Below are positions 1 through 7,152 of a stretch of 26,128 nucleotides of DNA, one piece after another. This DNA comes from a virus. The translations under genes were made by a program, and so were the position numbers. Location: the IMG/VR virus record IMGVR_UViG_3300031834_000035, positions 1-26,128 of that record. One strand, written 5' to 3'. The notes under the pieces were generated by a model. It was given only the letters and a program-made list of their open reading frames with translations. It was not told the DNA's origin and ran no database searches. Within the stretch, counting starts at the first letter, position 1; each line of letters opens with the position of its first letter.

Positions 1-72
1 ACAAACGGAGTTGCGGGAACAAACGGAGTCGCGGGAACAAACGGAGTCGCGGGAACAAACGGAGTCGCGGGA
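1..72 (+). repeat. Four 18-nt tandem repeats encoding TNGVAG
   Basis: Four adjacent 18-nt units (1-18, 19-36, 37-54, 55-72) of the form ACAAACGGAGTYGCGGGA differ only at one third-codon position. They are in frame with the truncated gene and more GC-rich than their surroundings. The array may extend leftwards beyond the window. Confidence 0.9.
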
Positions 73-318
73 ACATCGGCCACAGTAATACCTGGTCAAC
101 CTAAATCGGCACAACAGATAAGACAAGACTATAGACAACAAAAACAAAACGAAAGACAAGGAGCAAGAGTTGTAAGAAAAAACAAAAAAGAATTAGAAAA
201 AGAACTTAATGATTTACAAACTAATTACAGAAAATTACAAAATAAAATGACTCCGCAAGATAAACAATCATATGAGTTAAGAATTGGTCAGATACAAACT
301 GATTTAGGTAATTTTTAA
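1..318 (+). CDS. C-terminal part of a low-complexity phage protein (5' truncated by the window)
   Basis: The reading frame is open from base 1 and ends at TAA 316-318 (105 codons visible); the start lies outside the window. It opens with four 18-nt tandem units encoding the hexapeptide T-N-G-V-A-G, followed by a short S/P/Q linker and a basic, charged, probably helical tail with an alternating K/E/L/Q pattern around residues 60-80 that could form a coiled coil. Gly-Thr repeats of this kind recur in the 17312 gene (GTNGTSGTQGTSGT), so the two may belong to the same structural class. It lies 17 nt upstream of the tagged gene at 336. No enzymatic motif is visible and the function is unknown; a virion or fibre-associated role is an inference from composition and context. 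Confidence 0.7.
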   Translation, partial: TNGVAGTNGVAGTNGVAGTNGVAGTSATVIPGQPKSAQQIRQDYRQQKQNERQGARVVRKNKKELEKELNDLQTNYRKLQNKMTPQDKQSYELRIGQIQTDLGNF

Positions 319-335
319 AAAAACAAACAAAAATT

Positions 336-1184
336 ATGAAAAAAAATTTATTTCTAATCACAGAAGAAGAAAAAAGAAGAATCTTAGGCTTACACGAGTC
401 GGCAACTAAAAGAGGATATCTTTTAGAACAAGAACAAACCGTACAATATTATAAAGATCAAACAGGAAAAGTTATCAAACTTGTTGGTAATTACTCGGCG
501 CCGTTAGGATCAACACCTGCAACTCCTGAAGAGTATGCCGCTCAAAATAAAACAGTAGAAGGTGGTGGTGGACAAGGGGCTAAAGTTATTACAAATAATG
601 ACAAGTCTTACGATTATAAAGAAGAAAATGGTAAATATTATTATTCTAAAAAAGGACAAAATCAGTGGGTTGAAGCTAAAGGTGATATAAATAACCCAAA
701 ATCTTCTTTAGGGGCTATTAAAAATTTAAAGTGGGACACCGCAACACCAATGCCTTCACCAACTAATCCCACACCAGGAACACCCGCAGGTCCAGGAACA
801 CCCGCAGGTCCAGCTAAAGTAGATCCGGCCAAAGTAGATCCGGCCAAAGTAGACCCAACTCAAGTCCAATTTAAGTTGATTGAGTTAAAAGCTGATATGA
901 TTGGAAAAGGTTATAAGCAAGATACTGCTGAAGGTAAAACATATAAAGTTATTAAAAGTACCGCTTTACCATGTGGAATAACGGAAGTGCAATTTAAAAG
1001 AAACGAAGTGGAATTTACAAGTAACAACAAAACATTTGAATATGGGTATTATAAACCTAGTGAAATATACGCTGGTAACCCAAACCAAATTGGTTTCAGA
1101 AGACTAGGTGAAGGAGTCAAAGACGCAGATGCGTGTAAAAATTTTGAATCATTTGGTGATTTTGGAAGCTTAGATTTCTCTTGA
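336..1184 (+). CDS. Tagged low-complexity phage protein, putative virion-associated
   Basis: This 282-residue protein is not a recognised family. Its N terminus contains LITEEEKRRILGLHES, closely matching the RILGLH segment of the 17312 product, and then GYLLE-Q near residue 31, a plausible [LI]-x-E cleavage site for a T4 gp21-like prohead protease. Residues about 140-178 are a Pro/Gly/Ala hinge (two GTPAGP units, then three KVDPA/KVDPT units) separating an N-terminal from a C-terminal region. The C terminus, FGDFGSLDFS, resembles the ends of the 4076 and 4575 products. Composition and tag suggest a capsid-internal or structural protein; this is inference. ATG 336 follows an A-rich leader with no clear promoter, so it is probably cotranscribed with the preceding gene. 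An intrinsic terminator follows. Confidence 0.75.
   Translation: MKKNLFLITEEEKRRILGLHESATKRGYLLEQEQTVQYYKDQTGKVIKLVGNYSAPLGSTPATPEEYAAQNKTVEGGGGQGAKVITNNDKSYDYKEENGKYYYSKKGQNQWVEAKGDINNPKSSLGAIKNLKWDTATPMPSPTNPTPGTPAGPGTPAGPAKVDPAKVDPAKVDPTQVQFKLIELKADMIGKGYKQDTAEGKTYKVIKSTALPCGITEVQFKRNEVEFTSNNKTFEYGYYKPSEIYAGNPNQIGFRRLGEGVKDADACKNFESFGDFGSLDFS
779..858 (+). repeat. In-frame tandem repeats encoding GTPAGP and KVDPA
   Basis: Two copies of an 18-nt unit encoding GTPAGP are followed by three 15-nt units encoding KVDPA or KVDPT. They form a flexible Pro-rich hinge inside the 336 gene. The boundaries are approximate. Confidence 0.8.
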
Positions 1185-1219
1185 GACCCTAATAAATTTA
1201 AATAACAAACAAAAAATAT

Positions 1220-1247
1220 AACCCACTTCAAAAGAGTGGGTTTTTTA
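1220..1247 (+). terminator. Rho-independent terminator after the 336 gene
   Basis: Stem AACCCACT (1220-1227) pairs with AGTGGGTT (1235-1242) around a 7-nt loop and runs into a T-rich tract. It closes the transcript containing the first two genes. Confidence 0.9.
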
Positions 1248-1257
1248 TTTAACAAAG

Positions 1258-1265
1258 TATTTATC
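1258..1265 (+). promoter_or_regulatory. TATTTAT late-type promoter-like box before the 1270 gene
   Basis: TATTTATC ends 4 nt before ATG 1270 and follows a terminator, so a new transcript must begin near here. It is one of about eleven TATTTAT boxes placed just upstream of starts in this window and implies a leaderless or very short leader. Confidence 0.5.
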
Positions 1266-1269
1266 TTAT

Positions 1270-1650
1270 ATGAAACTGATTATAACCAAAGATCAATTAA
1301 GTCTAATCAACGAAACTTATAAAAGAGATCGTTTTGATGTTGAGTATGAGGACGAATATCCACAGTATAAGAAGTTGTTTTTAAAGACAATATCAAAAGA
1401 TGTTAAAGGGTGGGGCGACGGTGAATGGCCAGGATCAATATATTTGATGAATGAAAAGAGGGAACCTTTATTTGTTTATAGAAGACCATCAAGAACCCTA
1501 TATTATGATTATTCAATAGGTAGAGAAATGGAAGACTTCATTCCTTCGCACATAGTTTCAAGACACTTGAAAAACGCAGTTTATGATTATTTTATAAAGT
1601 TGTTTCCTGATGTTGAAATAAAAGAGGTGAATGGTGCTAATATTATATAG
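1270..1650 (+). CDS. Tagged hypothetical phage protein (126 aa)
   Basis: Unrecognised protein. It begins with the window's recurring tag, MKLIITKDQLSLINE, whose L-I-N-E end fits an [LI]-x-E prohead-protease site after residue 15. The rest is rich in aromatic and charged residues (YEDEYPQYKK, YRRPSRTLYYDY) with no signal peptide, membrane segment or recognisable catalytic motif. It is the first gene of a five-gene run (1270-3488) whose members all start with the same kind of tag and are separated by 2-8 nt or overlap, so it is probably the head of an operon driven by the TATTTAT box. A capsid-packaged role is inferred from the tag only. Confidence 0.8.
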   Translation: MKLIITKDQLSLINETYKRDRFDVEYEDEYPQYKKLFLKTISKDVKGWGDGEWPGSIYLMNEKREPLFVYRRPSRTLYYDYSIGREMEDFIPSHIVSRHLKNAVYDYFIKLFPDVEIKEVNGANII

Positions 1651-1652
1651 AT

Positions 1653-2057
1653 ATGAAAATAATAATATCTGAACAACAATATATAATGTTATCTGAGTCA
1701 AAATTAGATGGAATGCAAAATCTTATTAACATGGCTTTTGAACAAGTCAAAGAAAATTGTGAAGGTGGGTATTATGTCAGATCACACTACAATTACATAT
1801 GTGACCCAATAGAAATGATTGAAGAAATAAAGGTGGTGGATGTATCAAAAACAACTTCTATGGATTACTTTGAAAAAAAAGAATTATCATCCATACATAT
1901 AACCGTTGATATTAATCTTGATTCTATACATGAATATAATAATTTAGACAATTTTATTTATGAATTACAAGAAGAATCAAGAAATATTATAGGAGGAAAA
2001 TTAGTATCCATATCAATAGGGGGAGTAACCAATAAAAGAAAAGAATTTAATTGGTGA
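1653..2057 (+). CDS. Tagged hypothetical phage protein (134 aa)
   Basis: No family recognised. The start reads MKIIISEQQYIMLSES, the canonical form of the window's tag with M-L-S-E as the possible cleavage site. The body is acidic with a possible alternating beta pattern (HITVDINLD) and a helical stretch near residues 95-110. The gene starts 2 nt after the preceding stop, and its TGA shares one base with the next ATG (TGATG, 2055-2059), so translation of the two is probably coupled. No membrane segments or known motifs are visible. Confidence 0.8.
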   Translation: MKIIISEQQYIMLSESKLDGMQNLINMAFEQVKENCEGGYYVRSHYNYICDPIEMIEEIKVVDVSKTTSMDYFEKKELSSIHITVDINLDSIHEYNNLDNFIYELQEESRNIIGGKLVSISIGGVTNKRKEFNW

Positions 2058-2599
2058 TGAAAATAATAATATCTGATAATCAATATAATCTTATTAAAGA
2101 ATCAGTTGCTATTAAAAATATAGAGGCAATTAAAAATCATTGGAAAAACCAATTAAAGAAAGGTGAAAAAATAAGATTTGATAAAGATGATCTTGAGTAT
2201 TGGGGTATTACTAAGACTTCAGACAAAATCCGAACCCAAATAGCATTTCAAGAAATAGTTGGTGATGAGGTTTTTGCTAAAAATCTTATTAAACCATTGT
2301 TAAACAAAACATTTTCAACAAAAGATTTTAACGATAGAACTGTTGGTGGTTATGATTTTGAGTGGATAATAACTCAAATGGTATATAATGATTTTGATTT
2401 CTATTTATATGGGAAAATTTTACCTGGTGGGTCTGTTACTCTTATGGATGGTAGGTATTTATCTTTAAATGATGCTTTAGAGGATGGGGATATGTGGTGG
2501 GAAATTGAAAGTGAAGTTAAGGATGTTGCTGAAGATTGTATGAACGAAATAATTTTACCTTTTACAGGTTATCAGGTAGAAGTGTCATTAATAAATTAG
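2057..2599 (+). CDS. Tagged hypothetical phage protein (180 aa)
   Basis: No family recognised. ATG 2057 is preferred over the in-frame TTG 2051 because it restores the tag MKIIISDNQYNLIKES at the exact N terminus and couples to the previous stop. The possible cleavage site is L-I-K-E. The body contains Trp/Tyr-rich segments (YDFEWIITQMVYNDFDFYLYG, residues about 95-115) and an acidic C-terminal half. Third member of the tagged five-gene run. A virion-internal role is inference. Confidence 0.8.
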   Translation: MKIIISDNQYNLIKESVAIKNIEAIKNHWKNQLKKGEKIRFDKDDLEYWGITKTSDKIRTQIAFQEIVGDEVFAKNLIKPLLNKTFSTKDFNDRTVGGYDFEWIITQMVYNDFDFYLYGKILPGGSVTLMDGRYLSLNDALEDGDMWWEIESEVKDVAEDCMNEIILPFTGYQVEVSLIN

Positions 2600-2607
2600 A
2601 CGAGGAA

Positions 2608-2904
2608 ATGAAAATAATAATAACGGAATCTCAAGTGGCATTAATAAGAAGGTTAAGTGAGTTAGATCAAATTCTTGATACTAATATTAAAGAATTAAAT
2701 AATGATATAAAAGGTGGTGGGCCAGGTAATAAACCTGATAATTTTGGCGTTTATGAAAATTGGTTGATAAATAGAATTAAAAATGATTTTGAAGATAATA
2801 ACCCAAAGATTGAATTTCCAATTCACGATTTTAAGATGTTAGTATCAGGGCAATTTAATGATAAAATTAGAAAAGGTTTTAATAAAGTTAAAAAGAGAAG
2901 ATGA
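2608..2904 (+). CDS. Tagged small hypothetical phage protein (98 aa)
   Basis: The frame is open from further upstream (2536), but ATG 2608 is chosen because it places the tag MKIIITESQVALIRRLSE at the N terminus and follows a purine-rich GAGGAA, one of the few Shine-Dalgarno-like sequences here. R-L-S-E is the candidate cleavage site. The mature part is basic towards the C terminus (KIRKGFNKVKKRR), which could suit DNA binding inside a capsid. Its TGA overlaps the next ATG (ATGA, 2901-2904). Function unknown. Confidence 0.78.
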   Translation: MKIIITESQVALIRRLSELDQILDTNIKELNNDIKGGGPGNKPDNFGVYENWLINRIKNDFEDNNPKIEFPIHDFKMLVSGQFNDKIRKGFNKVKKRR

Positions 2905-3488
2905 AAATAATATTAACAAAAAGACAACAAAGGTTAATAATTGAAAATTTTACAGAGGAAAACCTTCGTAAGTTGTGTTATCAAATTTGGAACCAACAAA
3001 AAAAAGAAGGAGAAGAACCCAATCTTGATGACATAATTTATTCAATATCGGGAATCAATAAAAATACAAGGGAAGATTACGACACTATTAGACCAATTTG
3101 GTATGAATACAATGGAGGTTATGATGTATTATTTGAAAAACTTAAAAATAAAATTGACACTAAGGAATATAAGTTAGTTGAGGCTGAATTTGATTTGGAA
3201 ACCAAAATAAAGGTTGTCCATCTTGATATTGTAGGACATTTTGTTGAAATTATGGTTGATGTTGATCCTAGTGGAACTATAGAATTTCATGGTTGGGATG
3301 AAGAAACTGGGGAAGAATACGTGGTAAAAGACACAATAGACGCTGCTTATCATGAGGCGTTACTTAATTATGAAGGTGCCGAATTTCAAGGAATGATTAG
3401 AAGTTCAGTATATGATTTATTTTATAATTTATTAGAAAAATATGGAATTCCAATTGATGTGGATATTGACTTAAAAGAAATTTATTAA
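2901..3488 (+). CDS. Tagged hypothetical phage protein (195 aa)
   Basis: Unrecognised protein starting with MKIILTKRQQRLIIEN, a tag variant with L-I-I-E as possible processing site. It has a helical N-terminal region (about residues 20-45, with YQIWNQQKKEGEEP) and an acidic alpha/beta C-terminal half with many D/E residues (DVDPSGTIEFHGWDEETGEE). There is no signal peptide or membrane helix. It starts in a 4-nt ATGA overlap with the 2608 gene and is the last of the five consecutive tagged genes. Confidence 0.8.
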   Translation: MKIILTKRQQRLIIENFTEENLRKLCYQIWNQQKKEGEEPNLDDIIYSISGINKNTREDYDTIRPIWYEYNGGYDVLFEKLKNKIDTKEYKLVEAEFDLETKIKVVHLDIVGHFVEIMVDVDPSGTIEFHGWDEETGEEYVVKDTIDAAYHEALLNYEGAEFQGMIRSSVYDLFYNLLEKYGIPIDVDIDLKEIY

Positions 3489-3500
3489 TACTTTTTAAAT

Positions 3501-3740
3501 ATGGGACCAATCGAAAAAAAAATTTTAGAATTATTAAAAACAGAAGGACTTTCTGAAGAAACTTTAATGACTTTAACTATTTTAAAAAATCAAGTTATTG
3601 AGGATGAAAAAATAATGATTAATGAGGCATACCAAAAAGGTTATTTTGATAAAGAAATGAACCGTAGAGCCACTTGGAACTACTTTGATAGCAGATACAA
3701 GTGTTACTTCTCAAATTTTAAATTTGGCCAAATTAAATAA
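3501..3740 (+). CDS. Small hypothetical protein (79 aa)
   Basis: Unrecognised. An N-terminal Leu-rich helical segment (residues 1-35) is followed by a segment with the sequence EKIMINEAYQKGYFDKE and an aromatic, basic C terminus. It lacks the tag found on its upstream neighbours, so it is probably a cytoplasmic accessory protein and not part of the tagged set. The last codons contain the -33 element proposed for the next gene. A degenerate box, TACTTTTT, lies a few bases before ATG 3501, but it is too weak to call a promoter. Confidence 0.7.
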   Translation: MGPIEKKILELLKTEGLSEETLMTLTILKNQVIEDEKIMINEAYQKGYFDKEMNRRATWNYFDSRYKCYFSNFKFGQIK

Positions 3741-3754
3741 TTTTCGTATCTTTG
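3723..3754 (+). promoter_or_regulatory. Bacteroidota-type promoter (TTTG / TATCTTTG) for the 3759 gene
   Basis: TTTG at 3723-3726 and TATCTTTG at 3747-3754 are separated by 20 nt, matching the -33 TTG and -7 TAnnTTTG elements. The -7 box ends 4 nt before ATG 3759, so the transcript would be leaderless or nearly so. Confidence 0.75.
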
Positions 3755-3758
3755 TGAT

Positions 3759-4043
3759 ATGGAAGACTTAACTAAACTTGAATTACCAGAAATTAAAATT
3801 CTTTGTAAACAATACGGTATTGGTATTGTTGGAGATGAAAAATCTTTAATTAAAAAACTCAAATATTTCTTAGAACCTATTGGAGATGTGTTAAATACAC
3901 ATCCTGGAAGAAAATTAACTAATGGTAAAAAAATTGTTGGTGTTAAAGTTAACAACCAAGAAGAAATTAATTCTATTTATAAGAAAAAGGGTCAATTTTT
4001 ATATTATTCTTTGGGGTATCACTATTATATTGTGACAGAATAA
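3759..4043 (+). CDS. Small SAP-motif-like protein (94 aa)
   Basis: Residues about 7-38 (LELPEIKILCKQYGIGIVG, then DEKSLIKKLKYFL) fit the SAP helix-extension-helix pattern: L-x-x-L-K-x-L-C-x-x-x-G-I, then G-x-K-x-x-L-I-x-x-L. SAP motifs usually bind DNA or help nucleic-acid proteins dock. The remainder (GRKLTNGKKIVGVKVNNQEE) is basic with no enzymatic motif. The gene is transcribed alone from its own host-type promoter and stops 32 nt before the next gene, whose TATTTAT box lies in the gap. A DNA-binding phage factor is plausible; the SAP assignment is by eye. Confidence 0.72.
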   Translation: MEDLTKLELPEIKILCKQYGIGIVGDEKSLIKKLKYFLEPIGDVLNTHPGRKLTNGKKIVGVKVNNQEEINSIYKKKGQFLYYSLGYHYYIVTE

Positions 4044-4053
4044 AAAACTTAGA

Positions 4054-4066
4054 TATTTATTAAATA
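4054..4066 (+). promoter_or_regulatory. TATTTAT late-type promoter-like box before the 4076 gene
   Basis: TATTTATTAAATA lies 9 nt before ATG 4076 in the only gap between two genes of different type. It matches the recurring motif of the window. Confidence 0.5.
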
Positions 4067-4075
4067 AAAATTGGC

Positions 4076-4573
4076 ATGAAAAAACAAATAATAGAAGAGC
4101 TTAACGATATAAAGTATCTTTTTAATTACAGTATAGGTAAAGTAATTTCTGAACAAGAACAATTTGAATCCGAAGACTCTGATTTTGAAGAAATTGATAT
4201 TGATGATGAAGATGATGAAGATGATGAAGATGATGAAAATAATGATATTAATTATCTAAAAAGTGAATTTTCTGAAGAATATGGTTATGGAGATATGGAT
4301 ACAGGTGAAGATTTAGAACCTTCTTTTTATTCAGATGGTAATTTTTTAGGTATGGTAAAACCTAATCGAGATGATATGGAAGTTGATGAGGATTTAATTG
4401 AAAATAGAGAATTAGAAGTTCCAGTTAAACCTGACACAAAAACACCAACCAAACCAAAAAAACCTGGAACTCCGTATAGCCCTAAACCTGGACCAAAGAA
4501 AAACCCAAAAGCAAGAAAAGGTGATATGCCTGATTGGTTAAGTTTTGATGAACTTGGAATTGATTTTGAATAA
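4076..4573 (+). CDS. Acidic tagged protein with DDE repeat and Pro/Lys-rich tail, scaffold-like
   Basis: 165 residues. A helical N terminus ends in KVISE-Q (about residue 26), fitting the candidate processing motif. It is followed by an extremely acidic stretch containing four 9-nt repeats (DDE x4) and a disordered P/K-rich segment (residues about 120-150, TPTKPKKPGTPYSPKPGPKK). The C terminus (LSFDELGIDFE) resembles the C termini of the 336 and 4575 products. Such acidic, low-complexity composition is reminiscent of phage prohead core or scaffold proteins, but no family was recognised. It is followed 1 nt later by the 4575 gene and is probably cotranscribed with it. Confidence 0.78.
   Translation: MKKQIIEELNDIKYLFNYSIGKVISEQEQFESEDSDFEEIDIDDEDDEDDEDDENNDINYLKSEFSEEYGYGDMDTGEDLEPSFYSDGNFLGMVKPNRDDMEVDEDLIENRELEVPVKPDTKTPTKPKKPGTPYSPKPGPKKNPKARKGDMPDWLSFDELGIDFE
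4202..4237 (+). repeat. Four 9-nt repeats (GATGATGAA) encoding Asp-Asp-Glu
   Basis: Four perfect tandem GATGATGAA units in frame within the 4076 gene produce the acidic DDE run. Confidence 0.85.
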
Positions 4574-4574
4574 T

Positions 4575-5819
4575 ATGAAAAAAAATACAAATAGATTATA
4601 CACGGAAGGCATTTCCAAAAAAGACTTATTAAGACTTATGGAGGCACCTATTGACTACGAAGGACCTGAAAGAATGGCTGGAGATGTTGAGAAAAAAATT
4701 ACGGGAAAAGAAACCCCGTATCATGGATTCCCTGCAATTCCAAATATGGATAGAGACTTTATTGAGTTAATATCTTCAAAAAGATTCAAGGACTCAGTTG
4801 ATAAAGTTAGAACGGCAATGGGGGACACAAGAACAATTCAAGGTTCAAATGCTCTTATGCAATTGATGGGAACAGTTGGTCAGGCAATGCAAAAACTTGT
4901 CATGATTCAATCACAAAATAAAGAGGTACTTGAAAAATTAGCGGTTGAACTTGTTAAAAATGAGTTAGGTATACCTGATGATGCAATGCAATTCAAAGCC
5001 GAACTTGTGGGGCAACCTATGGGAGCGGCAGAAGGGATGCAAAGTGAGCCTGAAATGCCAAGTGAAGAAGAGGTTGAAGAATTAATGGGTGATATGGAAA
5101 ACTTTAATTTGGAAAGAGAAAAAAGAAGATTCATTAATTCACTTATTCAAGGTGCGGCTTTTAAAGGAGGACACATGTATAATCTTGTTAAAAATGAGAT
5201 CAATGACATTAATCCACAACTTATGAACCTATACGCTGTCACACAATCTTTAATGGAACATGCATATTGGATATTTCCTAACATGGAAGGAATGGCCGGA
5301 GGTGGTGGTGGTCAAATGGGTCAATCAGAAGTTGATGAAGAAACGGATCCACCAACAGTTAAAGCTAAGGCGGTTACATTTCCGTTGTTGGTTCACGAAT
5401 TAGTTAAAGGTGTTTATGAAATATTTGGTTCACACGGATTGCCTGATGACCCAAGACAACAAGAAATGATATTAAATGCTGAAGACACTTTACCTTCAGA
5501 AATTTGGGATTCAAGACTTGGTCCTGTATTTTGGGAAAAGTTTATGGCATCATATCCTATGGAGTTGTTTGATGAAGACAAAAAACATATACAACATTAC
5601 TTATTTATGCGATTCTCGTCATTAAATGCGGAAGAGTTTATGAGAGTTGCAAAAATGATTCTTAGTGGAGATCCTAAAGGACAACAATTTATTCAAAGAA
5701 TGGTTGATGACATCATTAAAGAATTAAAAAATCAAGAATACCGTGATGCGATGGGAGATGAGGATGATGACGATGGTGATGATTTGAGTGGGATTGATTT
5801 TAGTGATTTGGGACTTTAA
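4575..5819 (+). CDS. Large tagged phage protein, putative structural/prohead component (414 aa)
   Basis: ATG 4575 is preferred to the upstream in-frame TTG/ATG (4545/4548) because these lie inside the previous gene and 4575 gives an MKK start one base after its stop. The N terminus carries KKDLLRLME-A (about residue 22), resembling the T4-type I-A-E|A prohead-protease site. Regions in order: a compact helical region with SSKRFKDSVDKVRTAMGD (about 60-80), Gln/Met-rich helices, an acidic linker (PSEEEVEELMGDMEN), a Gly run (GGGGG, about 235-245), a second mostly helical domain, and an acidic tail ending LSGIDFSDLGL. No known family could be assigned; length and composition fit a virion or head-assembly protein. 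A terminator overlaps its last codons. Confidence 0.8.
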   Translation: MKKNTNRLYTEGISKKDLLRLMEAPIDYEGPERMAGDVEKKITGKETPYHGFPAIPNMDRDFIELISSKRFKDSVDKVRTAMGDTRTIQGSNALMQLMGTVGQAMQKLVMIQSQNKEVLEKLAVELVKNELGIPDDAMQFKAELVGQPMGAAEGMQSEPEMPSEEEVEELMGDMENFNLEREKRRFINSLIQGAAFKGGHMYNLVKNEINDINPQLMNLYAVTQSLMEHAYWIFPNMEGMAGGGGGQMGQSEVDEETDPPTVKAKAVTFPLLVHELVKGVYEIFGSHGLPDDPRQQEMILNAEDTLPSEIWDSRLGPVFWEKFMASYPMELFDEDKKHIQHYLFMRFSSLNAEEFMRVAKMILSGDPKGQQFIQRMVDDIIKELKNQEYRDAMGDEDDDDGDDLSGIDFSDLGL

Positions 5820-5837
5820 TAAGTCCCATTTTTTTTT
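5810..5837 (+). terminator. Rho-independent terminator overlapping the 4575 stop codon
   Basis: GGGACTT (5810-5816), loop TAAT, AAGTCCC (5821-5827), then a run of T. The stop codon TAA lies in the loop, so the hairpin is built from the last codons of the gene. Confidence 0.9.
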
Positions 5838-5868
5838 ATGAGGAATTTTTTTCCTATAATTATTAAAA

Positions 5869-6174
5869 ATGTTAGTTATGAAAAATATTGATTGTGAAAT
5901 ATACATAAAACAACTTATTACTTTTTTTGAAACTAATCCAGGTGATTTAATGGAACTGGTTGGGGATGTTCAAAAAGAAGACTTTTATAAGAAGTTAAGG
6001 GAAAAATGTGAAAAAAATTATGATGATGGTATAGACCATATTATAACTAGACAACAAATGATTAATATAGTTATGGAATTAAAAATTCCCGAACTATTTG
6101 AAACCCCAAACCCTAAGTCAGTTGTGGAAGGGTATATTCAAAAAACAAAGTGGGGTAAAATAATTTTAAATTAA
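5869..6174 (+). CDS. Small hypothetical protein (98-101 aa)
   Basis: Unrecognised, soluble and mostly helical, with a C-terminal basic patch (YIQKTKWGKIIL). Two starts are possible: ATG 5869 (MLVMKN...) and ATG 5878 (MKNIDCEIY...). The second resembles the MK starts common here, and the choice cannot be settled from sequence. A short AGGAA/TTCCT inverted repeat lies upstream at about 5842-5856. No tag and no membrane segment. It follows a terminator, so it must have its own promoter, but no good TAnnTTTG or TATTTAT box is visible. Confidence 0.7.
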   Translation: MLVMKNIDCEIYIKQLITFFETNPGDLMELVGDVQKEDFYKKLREKCEKNYDDGIDHIITRQQMINIVMELKIPELFETPNPKSVVEGYIQKTKWGKIILN

Positions 6175-6187
6175 TTTTTTAAAAAGT

Positions 6188-6217
6188 TTTGTATTTAATA
6201 AAAAACGCATATCTTTG
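6188..6217 (+). promoter_or_regulatory. Bacteroidota-type promoter before the 6241 gene
   Basis: TTTG at 6188-6191 and TATCTTTG at 6210-6217 with an 18-nt spacer. The start at 6241 gives a leader of roughly 18 nt, longer than for the other TAnnTTTG promoters of this window. Confidence 0.75.
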
Positions 6218-6240
6218 TAATGTGATAAACGAGAAACAAA

Positions 6241-6363
6241 ATGAAAACAATAGAACTTACTATGATGGAAATATGGCAGGCAACTAGACCCATCGTGCAA
6301 AAAAGTAAGAAATCCTACACTCGTAAAACCAAACACAAAAACAAAGAAAATAATAAACTATGA
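6241..6363 (+). CDS. 40-residue basic leader peptide or small protein upstream of DUF932
   Basis: A 40-codon frame starts with MKTIELTMMEIWQATRP and ends in a strongly basic tail (KSKKSYTRKTKHKNKENNKL). It is the first ORF after a good promoter and overlaps the next start by 4 nt (ATGA, 6360-6363), typical of translational coupling. No known family. It could be a genuine small protein or a leader ORF that sets translation of the DUF932 gene. Confidence 0.6.
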   Translation: MKTIELTMMEIWQATRPIVQKSKKSYTRKTKHKNKENNKL

Positions 6364-7118
6364 TATACACACCAGAATTAATTAAATCAATTGCACCGGC
6401 AGTTTTTGCAACATCACCATCTTCTAAAATGACGAACAAGTATGAGTTCGTACCAACCAACGAAGTTATGGAGATTTTTGACCGTGAAGGTTGGAAACTA
6501 TCATCTGTAAAACAAACAGGTAAAAGTATTCACGGAATGCATGAGTTGAAATACCGAAACAGCGAACTACCAAAAGTTGGGGACACAGTTGTTGAGGCAA
6601 TCGTTAGAAACTCTCACGATGGAACGGCAACATTCTCTATGGGATCAGGGCTATTCCGATTGGTGTGTTCAAACGGACTTACGGTTCCTACATCAGTGGC
6701 GGAAAAATTCTCTATTCGACACAATCACTTCTCATTCGACGATGTTCGAGGTTTGGCTGAGAACTTCTCTAAGAAACTCCCAAGAATTGAAGAATCTGTT
6801 ACTCGAATGATGGAAAAAGAGTTAACTGAAAAAGAAAAACTTCGTTTGATCAAAGAGGCAATTAAGATCCGTTGGGCGGTTGGAAATGGACCTGAGTCTA
6901 TTGACATCACAGACCTTCTAACACCGTTTCGACCTGAGGATGAGGGAAGTGATCTTTGGACTGTGTTTAATGTAATCCAAGAGAAAATGACTCGAGGAGG
7001 ATTTACTTACAAAACTCCAAGAGGAAGACAAACAACTCTTCGTGGGATTAAGAGTATCCAAACCACAAATCGTTTAAACACTAAACTTTGGGAGGCAGCG
7101 GAATTAATGTTGGTTTAA
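6360..7118 (+). CDS. DUF932 family phage/plasmid-like protein
   Basis: 252 residues. The diagnostic segment is VRNSHDGTATFSMGSGLFR followed by LVCSNGL (residues about 82-107), the conserved core of DUF932 (PF06067), found in phages, plasmids and prophages and of uncertain biochemical function. A helical region with many charged residues (ESVTRMMEKELTEKEKLRLIKEA, about 144-166) and a C-terminal basic segment follow. Codon use is slightly less AT-rich than in its neighbours (CGA and ACG codons frequent). It is the second gene of a two-gene operon and ends before a strong terminator. Role in phage biology unknown. Confidence 0.82.
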   Translation: MIYTPELIKSIAPAVFATSPSSKMTNKYEFVPTNEVMEIFDREGWKLSSVKQTGKSIHGMHELKYRNSELPKVGDTVVEAIVRNSHDGTATFSMGSGLFRLVCSNGLTVPTSVAEKFSIRHNHFSFDDVRGLAENFSKKLPRIEESVTRMMEKELTEKEKLRLIKEAIKIRWAVGNGPESIDITDLLTPFRPEDEGSDLWTVFNVIQEKMTRGGFTYKTPRGRQTTLRGIKSIQTTNRLNTKLWEAAELMLV

Positions 7119-7124
7119 AACTAT

Positions 7125-7147
7125 GGGGGTGAAATGCCCCCTTTTTT
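7125..7147 (+). terminator. Rho-independent terminator after DUF932
   Basis: GGGGG (7125-7129) and CCCCC (7137-7141) around TGAAATG, then TTTTTT. The extended in-frame start at 7123 lies within it, which argues against using that start for the next gene. Confidence 0.88.
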
Positions 7148-7152
7148 ACATT

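Noticed and set aside
1-72. CRISPR-like tandem repeats
   Set aside because: The units are directly adjacent with no spacers and stay in one reading frame, so they are protein-coding repeats.
2536-2607. Extended N terminus of the 2608 gene from 2536
   Set aside because: It overlaps the previous gene, and the conserved tag begins exactly at 2608.
5842-5856. AGGAA/TTCCT inverted repeat as terminator or operator
   Set aside because: It is a five-bp stem around a T-run, with no terminator architecture and no second copy.
7123-7152. Start of the 7153 gene at ATG 7123
   Set aside because: It lies inside the terminator hairpin of the DUF932 transcript.
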